A stretch of 64,000 nt of DNA from contig CP081102.1 of assembly GCA_025141835.1 (NCBI GenBank), forward strand, positions 1,178,001 through 1,242,000. The letters are read 5' to 3'. The position numbers and the translations under genes are program-made. Shown here in pieces: positions 58,386 through 64,000 of the stretch. This stretch comes from Rhodobacteraceae bacterium M385. GTDB taxonomy: Bacteria; Pseudomonadota; Alphaproteobacteria; Rhodobacterales; Rhodobacteraceae. The notes beneath the pieces were generated by a model, which made no database searches, had not been told where the DNA came from, and saw only the letters and a list, made by a program, of their open reading frames with translations. The number at the start of each line of letters is the position of its first letter. Position 1 is the first letter of the stretch.

Positions 58386-59200
58386 AGCCCTCAGGTATCA
58401 TATCACTTGGTCTCGTCGCGATTGGGGCAGCCATGATACTGCTGCCCTTTGTATGGATGGTATCGGTGTCCCTTAAGCCTCATGCCGAGGTTTTCACAAC
58501 GGATGTCCGGCTGTTTCCGCAAGCGCCAACTTTACAAAACTATTGGCACGCGATCTCAGAGACCGATATCCCGCTCTATCTGTTCAACGGCGTCGTCGTT
58601 ACCGGTGGGATCCTTGTCCTGCAAATTCTTGTGACGGTCCCAGCGGCCTACGCTCTTGCGCATCGCGATTTTCCTGGTCGCAAGCTAATGTTTGCAGGGA
58701 TCGTCGCAGCGCTTCTGGTGCCATTTCATGTGACCGCAATTCCGATCTTCATCGGGTTCGCTGAGCTTCGGCTCCTGAATTCCTACACAGGATTGATCCT
58801 TCCCTTTGTCGCAACGGCCTTCGGCCTGTTCCTTTTGCGCCAAGCCTTTGCCCGCATTCCCACTGAGCTGATCGATGCGGCTCGCGTCGATGGGATGTCG
58901 GAGATCGGGATTGCTTGGCGCGTAGCGCTTCCGCTCGCAATGCCCACGGTGATTGCGTTTTCGATTTTCTCGGTCACGGCCCATTGGAACGATCTGTTCT
59001 GGCCTTTGATCGCGACGACTGACCCCCAACTCGCCACCCCGCCGCGCGGCATCTTGTTCTTTCGAGATGAAGAAAGTGGCGACGACATCGGCCCGCTGAT
59101 GGCCGGGGCGACACTGATAACAGCCCCATTGGTGATTGGCTTCTTGCTTGCTCAGAAGCGCTTCACGCAAGGCCTCGCCAATACCGGGCTCAAAGGATGA
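58382..59200 (+). CDS. ABC sugar transporter permease, second subunit
   Basis: A 272-residue six-helix permease of the UgpE/MalG type. The EAA loop reads LIDAARVDGMSEIGIAWRVALPLAMPT. It follows its partner with a four-base overlap and precedes the binding-protein gene by 64 bases. Confidence 0.88.
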   Translation: MKPSGIISLGLVAIGAAMILLPFVWMVSVSLKPHAEVFTTDVRLFPQAPTLQNYWHAISETDIPLYLFNGVVVTGGILVLQILVTVPAAYALAHRDFPGRKLMFAGIVAALLVPFHVTAIPIFIGFAELRLLNSYTGLILPFVATAFGLFLLRQAFARIPTELIDAARVDGMSEIGIAWRVALPLAMPTVIAFSIFSVTAHWNDLFWPLIATTDPQLATPPRGILFFRDEESGDDIGPLMAGATLITAPLVIGFLLAQKRFTQGLANTGLKG

Positions 59201-59264
59201 GGAAGTCTGGAGCACCCCAATACCTTCCCCATGAGATATACTTTTCAATCCAACGGAGATCCCA

Positions 59265-60506
59265 ATGAAACCTCTCGTCCTATCTGCTGGTTTGGCGCTC
59301 ATAGCGTCGATGGCCGCAGCTGAAACAGAAATCCGCGTGCACTACGCAATTCCTACGATCTGGGCAGATACGCAGGAACAACTGGCCGAGGCCTTTATGG
59401 CCGCCCATCCCGACATCAATATTGTCATCGATGGTCCGGCAGAGGGCTATGCCGAAGGCGTCCAGCGTTTGCTGCGTGAGAATATTGCTGGAACGGCACC
59501 CGACGTGGCCTATGTCGGCCTGAATCGCTGGCGCATCCTAGAGGATCGCGGTGTCATTTATCCACTCGATGACTTCTTGCCAGAAGATGCAGAGGCCGCT
59601 GGCTACACCGATGCGCTCCTGTCACTTGGGCAGTATGAAGGCGCACAGCACGCGCTCGCGACATCCGCTTCGACCATGATACTCTACGTGAACCCCGATC
59701 TGGTGGAGCAGGCTGGTGGCTCCATGCAAGATTTCCCAACTGACTTCGACGGCATCATTGAGCTGGCGGCTCGGATCGACGCCCTAGGCGACAATATCGA
59801 AGGTGTTTGGATCGGCCGCCATGATTGGCGCTTCCAGTCACTTCTAGGATCCCACGGTGGTCGCCCACTGAACGCCGACGAAACAGATATCACTTTTGAC
59901 AGCGAAGCCGGCATGACGGCTGCGGGCCTCTACCATCGTTTCATGAGCGAAGGCGGTATGCCGTCTTGGGGGCAAGACGATGCACGTCAAGCGTTCCCAG
60001 CGGGCACTTTGGGCATGTTCTTTGAATCTTCGTCGCTTCTGACGCGCTTCGAAGAAGGTTCGGCCGGCAACTTCGAGTTGGCTGTCAGACCAACGCCTGT
60101 TGTCGCCGACGAGAACGTCTACTTTCCAACCGGCGGATCCGCGATCGTCATCATGACTGACGATGCCGAGCGGCAGGCCGCGGCGTGGGAGTACCTGTCT
60201 TTTGTAACCGGTCCAGAAGGTCAGCGGATCATCGTGGAAAACACTGGCTATGCTCCGGCGAACAGGATCGTCCTGAACGATGAGAGCTATCTTGGCGCGT
60301 ATTATGAGGCGAACCCAAACGCCATCGTCGGTCACACACAAGTCGCCGACCATGCCGGGCCGTGGTACGCCTACCCAGGTGATGAGGGTGTTGCCGTAAC
60401 GGATCTGATCGCCGCGGCCCTGACGGAGCTCTCTGAAGGTGCCGACGTCGAAGCAACGGTAAACGAGCTCGCCGACACGGTGCGGGATCAGTTGGGTATG
60501 AACTGA
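59265..60506 (+). CDS. ABC transporter substrate-binding protein (UgpB-like)
   Basis: A 413-residue periplasmic binding protein with signal peptide MKPLVLSAGLALIASMAAA, cleaved before ETEI. The mature chain opens RVHYAIPTIWADTQEQLAEAFMAAHPDINI, typical of family 1 receptors of CUT1 importers. CGGAGA precedes the ATG. It lies at the end of the deoR-regulated SLOG/ABC operon and is followed by a hairpin. Confidence 0.88.
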   Translation: MKPLVLSAGLALIASMAAAETEIRVHYAIPTIWADTQEQLAEAFMAAHPDINIVIDGPAEGYAEGVQRLLRENIAGTAPDVAYVGLNRWRILEDRGVIYPLDDFLPEDAEAAGYTDALLSLGQYEGAQHALATSASTMILYVNPDLVEQAGGSMQDFPTDFDGIIELAARIDALGDNIEGVWIGRHDWRFQSLLGSHGGRPLNADETDITFDSEAGMTAAGLYHRFMSEGGMPSWGQDDARQAFPAGTLGMFFESSSLLTRFEEGSAGNFELAVRPTPVVADENVYFPTGGSAIVIMTDDAERQAAAWEYLSFVTGPEGQRIIVENTGYAPANRIVLNDESYLGAYYEANPNAIVGHTQVADHAGPWYAYPGDEGVAVTDLIAAALTELSEGADVEATVNELADTVRDQLGMN

Positions 60507-60519
60507 GCGACATCGACTT

Positions 60520-60550
60520 GGGCTGCACGAGTGGATCGTGCAGCCCATTT
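60520..60550 (+). terminator. Hairpin terminator after the SLOG/ABC operon
   Basis: GGGCTGCACG (60520-60529) pairs perfectly with CGTGCAGCCC (60537-60546), followed by a short ATTT. It lies 13 bases after the binding-protein stop. The remaining stretch to 60730 contains no gene that I can recognise on either strand. Confidence 0.65.
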
Positions 60551-60730
60551 AGCAGGCGTAGGCCGCCGAATTTGCGATCGAGCGGAAAGCTCTATCCGAA
60601 AACGAGGACGTTTTAACGGATCCCAGGAAACCGAAACGATCATATGGCAGCAGACCGTACTGCCAAGACCAACCCTTCATTGCGCGCGACATGAGACTTT
60701 GCTCTACCCAGTCAAAATGCCTTGGGCAGT

Positions 60731-61525
60731 TCAGGCCTGCGCCGCAAGATCGGTCAGTGCCGTCGCAATGGGAGAAGGCGCTTCGATGCAAGGCAGGTGT
60801 CCCACATTTTCTACGTTTAGGAGCGTCGCCTTGGGGAGGCTCTTCGCGAAGTCGGAAACCAGTTCCGGCGGCGTGGCCAGATCGTAGGAGCCGGAGACGC
60901 AGCTTACGGGCACGTTGATTTCGCCTGACCTGCTCCGCAGGTCGGTGTCTCGGATGGCCCGACAGGCAGCGGCGTAGCCCTCGGCTGGCGTTCGCGACAG
61001 CATCGCGCGATAGCCTCGGGTGTCGTCCGGGCGGCTCGACAGGAAACCTGCCGAGAACCACCTTTCAAGAACACCGTCCGCCATTGCGTCCAAGCCGACC
61101 TTTTCCAATTGATCCAGCCGCGCCTGCCAGCCATCTGCATCGCCGATTTTTGCTGCGGTATTCGATAGAAGCATCGACCGCACAAGGTCCGGCCGAGTGT
61201 GGAAAAGCTGTTGCGCGATCATGCCGCCGATCGAAACACCGCTGATGATCGCGGGACCGATACTGTAGCGGTCCATCAGCGCGGCAACGTCAGAGGCGTA
61301 GACCTCCATGTTCGTGTCCACATACTCCGACAGGCCGTGGCCTCGCTTGTCGACCTGCAGGATCGTCCATTCATCAGGTAGCATGGAAATCACTTCGTCC
61401 CAGATCCGCAGGTCGGTCCCGAGAGAATTGAGAAAGACCACCGCCGTTTCGTCCGGGCGGCGACTATCGACTTTGCGTCGAAGGCGGTGATGAATGACGG
61501 CGCCGTTTACCTTAAGAAAAGTCAT
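60731..61525 (-). CDS. Alpha/beta hydrolase, 3-oxoadipate enol-lactonase-like
   Basis: A 264-residue alpha/beta hydrolase of the PcaD type. The nucleophile elbow is ISGVSIGGMIAQQL (GVSIGG), the oxyanion region is VVFLNSLGTDLRIWDEVI, the acid is in VSGSYDLATPPEL, and the catalytic histidine is in VENVGHLPCIEAP. PcaD cleaves 3-oxoadipate enol-lactone, but the neighbours are not protocatechuate genes, so the true ester or lactone substrate may differ. The ATG at 61525 follows AAGGAG and overlaps the preceding stop (ATGA); the upstream in-frame extension is rejected for that reason. Confidence 0.8.
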   Translation of the reverse strand: MTFLKVNGAVIHHRLRRKVDSRRPDETAVVFLNSLGTDLRIWDEVISMLPDEWTILQVDKRGHGLSEYVDTNMEVYASDVAALMDRYSIGPAIISGVSIGGMIAQQLFHTRPDLVRSMLLSNTAAKIGDADGWQARLDQLEKVGLDAMADGVLERWFSAGFLSSRPDDTRGYRAMLSRTPAEGYAAACRAIRDTDLRSRSGEINVPVSCVSGSYDLATPPELVSDFAKSLPKATLLNVENVGHLPCIEAPSPIATALTDLAAQA

Positions 61526-62360
61526 GCGATCTCCTTGAGTCCGAGTGTCTGGCGCGCTTGCGCCGCGGTGGCGACCGTTCGGTCGTGTTTGTGACATATA
61601 TCAACGGCGCGAGCGACGAGGGAAGCGTTCGACGGCGCGAGGGTGTTCCGGTCGAGTCGGATGTTGTCCTCCAGAACCGTTCGCAGATGGCCGCCAGCTT
61701 TGGCCGCCCATTCGTTGAGTTCGATCTGGTGGCGGCCGATGCCCGCGGCGCACCATGGCACGTCTCCTAAGAGACGCTCAACGGTCTTCACGTAGTAGAA
61801 AAAGACCTCCCGATCTGCCGACATGGCGTTCTTCACACCCATGACGAACTGTATGTAGGGGGCGACGCGAGTTCGCCCGTGTCGATCATTGCTTTGGCAT
61901 AAAGGATGTGGCTGAAATCGAAAGCTTCGATTTCGGGCTTGATACCGTAGTTTTCCATTTCTCCGGCAAGCCAGGATACGAGGTCCGGCGGGCTCTCGTA
62001 GACGCGAGTCGGGAAGTTGTTTGAGCCCACGGAAAGCGAGGCCATGTCTGGCGCGAGAGGCAGCATACCGCCACGAGCTCGACCGGCGCCCGACCGGCCA
62101 CCTGTCGAAAATTGAATGATCATACCCGGGCAGTACTTCTCCAACCCCTCCTTGAGACTGGCAAAGAGATCCGGATCGGAAGACGGGCTTTCATCGTCGA
62201 TTCGAACATGGGCGTGGCAGATCGTAGCCCCGGCCCCGTAAGCGGCATGCGCGCTTTCGATCTGCTCTTCGACCGAAACCGGAACAGCTGGGTTATCGCT
62301 CTTGCGCGGCAGGGATCCGGTGATGGCGACGCAGATGATCGCGGGTTTATTGGTAGACAT
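61522..62360 (-). pseudogene. Beta-keto acid cleavage enzyme (BKACE, DUF849) with a frameshift
   Basis: Two frames together encode one BKACE. The N-terminal part starts at 62360 (MSTNKPAIICVAITGSLPRK, with HAHVRIDD and IIQFSTGGRSG). It runs to 61833, ending in the unrelated residues TYSSSWV. The C-terminal part, in another frame (from about 61859 to 61522), continues exactly where it should: YIQFVMGVKNA, then WCAAGIGRHQIELN and LEDNIRLDRNTLAPSNA. The switch falls in a run of five C (minus strand) at 61858-61862, so one base is missing. The family splits a beta-keto acid with acetyl-CoA. Either the gene is inactivated or the base was lost in sequencing. It overlaps the hydrolase gene. Confidence 0.85.
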
Positions 62361-62370
62361 GTTTTTCTAC

Positions 62371-63378
62371 TCAGAGCGTTGCAATAGGTGTGACAGGCGA
62401 TCCAAGAGCACCGGGCAATCGAAGCGGCGGGGCGGTTAGCAGGAACTCGCGTCGCCCGAGCGTATCGAGAGCCTGGGCAAGGTCCTTTAGGTACCACAAT
62501 TCGGCAAGGGGAAGGCCGAGCTTAAACAGACAGTGGTGATGCAGGGGGAGTTTCAACGTCGCCCCTTTGGGCGGGTGGGGGTTCTCAACGGCGTAGTTGT
62601 CAGAGCAGATGGCGGAGATCCCGCTGCCGGTGATCCATTGGAGCAGCTCCGGGTCATGCCCGTCTAGCACCGCGCCGGTTCGGTCGAGTTCTTCGACATG
62701 CGGACTTCCGCCCATCTCCACGATACGTTCGGCAAATCCCGTCCGCATCACCATGATATCGCCCCGCCGGATGTGCACGCCCGTCGCCTCAAGCGCGGCC
62801 TGAAGCTTGACGTATCCCACGATGGTGCGCCCCGTCCCGAAAACGGATGCGAGGTCGACAAGAACGGCGCGCCCCTGAACGCCGTGGGTTGCGAGGTTCT
62901 CGATGCCAAGGCGGTTTGCGCGGGAAGGCCCGCCATCCGGTCCGGGCGCCTCGATATCGGTCTCGGCCCGGTGGCCATTGTAGTAGACTCTTTCGGGCAC
63001 GCCGTCGCCGTCGGCATCGAACAGCGCACCGACATGGGCCAGCGAGTCCCATTGGGTCGAATACTGGGTGTAGAGGATCACGCGGTCGTCGCTGATGACA
63101 TCGCGGAGCTCGGGATCGAGATTGGCCAGGGGGAAATTGACGTATTGATCTCCGTCGAGTTCCGTCGGCGCCAGCTGCGGGGGATGCCTACGCGGGTTGA
63201 GAAGGTTGCCGCCGGGAAGGTCGAGGGGCAGGGACAAGCACAGCGTCCGCCCCTCCGTCACGGTTGCGATGCCGGCGCGGACCTCCTCCGGCCCGATCAG
63301 GTTCAAAAGGCCCAACTCGTCGTCATCGCCAAAATCGCCCCAGTTGGAGCCCTCGGGCCTTTGCGTCCACCGTCTCAT
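62371..63378 (-). CDS. Cyclase-family metal-dependent hydrolase
   Basis: A 335-residue protein of the kynurenine-formamidase/cyclase superfamily, long subtype. Typical segments are NWGDFGDDDELGLLNLIGPEEV at the N-terminus, QYSTQWDSLAHVGALFDADGDG (metal-binding region), NLATHGVQGRAVLVDLA, RRGDIMVMRTGF and CSDNYAVENPHPP. Members hydrolyse amides, lactones or related ring bonds; the substrate here is not apparent. It lies 10 bases before the BKACE start and two bases after the dehydrogenase stop, so these genes form one operon. Confidence 0.8.
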   Translation of the reverse strand: MRRWTQRPEGSNWGDFGDDDELGLLNLIGPEEVRAGIATVTEGRTLCLSLPLDLPGGNLLNPRRHPPQLAPTELDGDQYVNFPLANLDPELRDVISDDRVILYTQYSTQWDSLAHVGALFDADGDGVPERVYYNGHRAETDIEAPGPDGGPSRANRLGIENLATHGVQGRAVLVDLASVFGTGRTIVGYVKLQAALEATGVHIRRGDIMVMRTGFAERIVEMGGSPHVEELDRTGAVLDGHDPELLQWITGSGISAICSDNYAVENPHPPKGATLKLPLHHHCLFKLGLPLAELWYLKDLAQALDTLGRREFLLTAPPLRLPGALGSPVTPIATL

Positions 63379-63380
63379 AG

Positions 63381-64000
63381 CTAACTCCCCTCGGTATCTG
63401 CTTCGACAGCCGCAAGGACTGCCCGCAGCGTTCTTTCGTCTGTCTCTTCATCCTCGCCGGCGGGCCATTCGTAAAAACCGCGGCCGGACCTTCTGCCCGT
63501 TCGGCCGTCTTCCACCATGCGCTCCAGCATCCGGGATGGCGAGGTAGTGGCCGCGAGGTCCGGATAGAGGTACCGCGAAATATTCAGGTGTGTCTGGAGA
63601 CCATTGAGGTCGCGCTGACGGAACGGGCCCGATACCGCCATCCTGACGCCGATCGACCACCTGACGATCTCGTCGATGTCCTTGGGTTCTGCCACGCCGG
63701 CCTCGACGAGGTGCAGACACTCGCGCATGACGGCGTGCTGAATGCGATTGGCAATGAAGCCCGGAACTTCCCGCGCCAGTCGCGCAGGCCGCTTCCCGAG
63801 GGATCGCAGCAGGGCCATGACGGAGTCGGAGAATTCCTTTTTCGCCCCGGGCGCGGTGACGACTTCGACGGCGGGAACCACGTCGGCGGGATTGAAGAAA
63901 TGCGCGATCGCGGCGCGGCCCGGTGTCACCATCTCGGAGGAGATATCGGCAAGAGACAGACCCGAAGTGTTCGACAAGATCGGCGCGTCGTCGGCCACTT
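63381..64000 (-). CDS. 3-hydroxyacyl-CoA dehydrogenase-family protein, cut by the right window edge
   Basis: The visible 205 residues are the C-terminal two thirds of a 3-hydroxyacyl-CoA dehydrogenase. They include the end of the Rossmann domain (ILSNTSGLSLADISSEM, HFFNPADVVPAVEVV) and the helical C-terminal domain (GFIANRIQHAVMRECLHLVEAGVAEPKDIDEIVRWSIGVR, GRRSGRGFYEW). The N-terminus lies beyond 64000. With a BKACE downstream, an L-carnitine dehydrogenase-like or beta-hydroxy-acid dehydrogenase role is possible: the dehydrogenase would make the beta-keto acid that BKACE cleaves. That is an inference. Confidence 0.8.
   Translation of the reverse strand, partial: VADDAPILSNTSGLSLADISSEMVTPGRAAIAHFFNPADVVPAVEVVTAPGAKKEFSDSVMALLRSLGKRPARLAREVPGFIANRIQHAVMRECLHLVEAGVAEPKDIDEIVRWSIGVRMAVSGPFRQRDLNGLQTHLNISRYLYPDLAATTSPSRMLERMVEDGRTGRRSGRGFYEWPAGEDEETDERTLRAVLAAVEADTEGS

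Noticed and set aside
60547..60730. Open frames in the gap before the enol-lactonase-like gene
   Set aside because: Short frames exist on both strands but have no ribosome-binding sequences and no recognisable motifs.

Overview
The window looks like a chromosome segment of a marine-type alphaproteobacterium of the Rhodobacterales (roseobacter lineage). This is an inference from its content: a complete beta-hydroxyaspartate cycle cluster (bhcABCD with divergent bhcR), TRAP and ABC sugar-acid transporters, GntR/FCD, IclR and GAF-Fis regulators, and GC-rich coding bias. No rRNA, complete tRNA, CRISPR array or replication origin was found. One tRNA fragment is present.

Layout. 1-7461 (minus strand): a surface-glycan or export block with a GT32-like glycosyltransferase, a sulfatase carrying C-terminal RTX calcium-binding repeats, two translationally coupled proteins of unknown function, and a fusion of a family 2 glycosyltransferase to an FkbM-like domain. 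7545-12991: bhcD-bhcC-bhcB-bhcA and divergent bhcR, which convert glyoxylate plus glycine to aspartate and oxaloacetate. 13128-19408: hpd (tyrosine catabolism), xylB, a LysR gene whose N-terminus appears frameshifted, and a small redox group (DoxX, VOC dioxygenase, cytochrome b561, MsrQ-like). 19405-22201: a TetR regulator divergent from an Old Yellow Enzyme-type flavoprotein, with two matching palindromes between them.

22252-50060 is a large uronate and pectin-oligosaccharide catabolic region. A GH4 alpha-galacturonidase-like enzyme, an ABC importer, a GH28 hydrolase and a GH105 unsaturated-uronyl hydrolase form one tightly packed operon (41789-50060). None of the three hydrolases has a recognisable signal peptide, so oligosaccharides are probably imported and cut in the cytoplasm. 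Their products feed kdgF, kduI and kduD (unsaturated uronates) and uxaC, uxuB, uxaA and uxuA (galacturonate and glucuronate). All routes meet at 2-keto-3-deoxygluconate and kdgK. A TRAP transporter can import free uronates. Related operator sequences lie upstream of several of these units, which suggests a local regulon. An aldehyde dehydrogenase with a GAF-Fis regulator is embedded in the region. No KDPG aldolase gene (eda) was seen.

50330-52802 holds what I consider the most unusual pair: a Tat-type flavin amine oxidase followed by an exported protein that fuses a cytochrome c to a RidA/YjgF imine-deaminase fold. They end in a strong terminator.

From 53042 rightwards the window looks like acquired DNA. 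The 3' half of a tRNA-Cys(GCA) gene marks a probable integration junction. It is followed by a phage-type replication-like protein, a badly decayed IS3-family transposase, a DeoR/SLOG/ABC transporter operon with its own palindrome, and a catabolic cluster: an enol-lactonase-like hydrolase, a beta-keto acid cleavage enzyme broken by a frameshift in a run of five C, a cyclase-family hydrolase, and a 3-hydroxyacyl-CoA dehydrogenase that is cut by the window edge.
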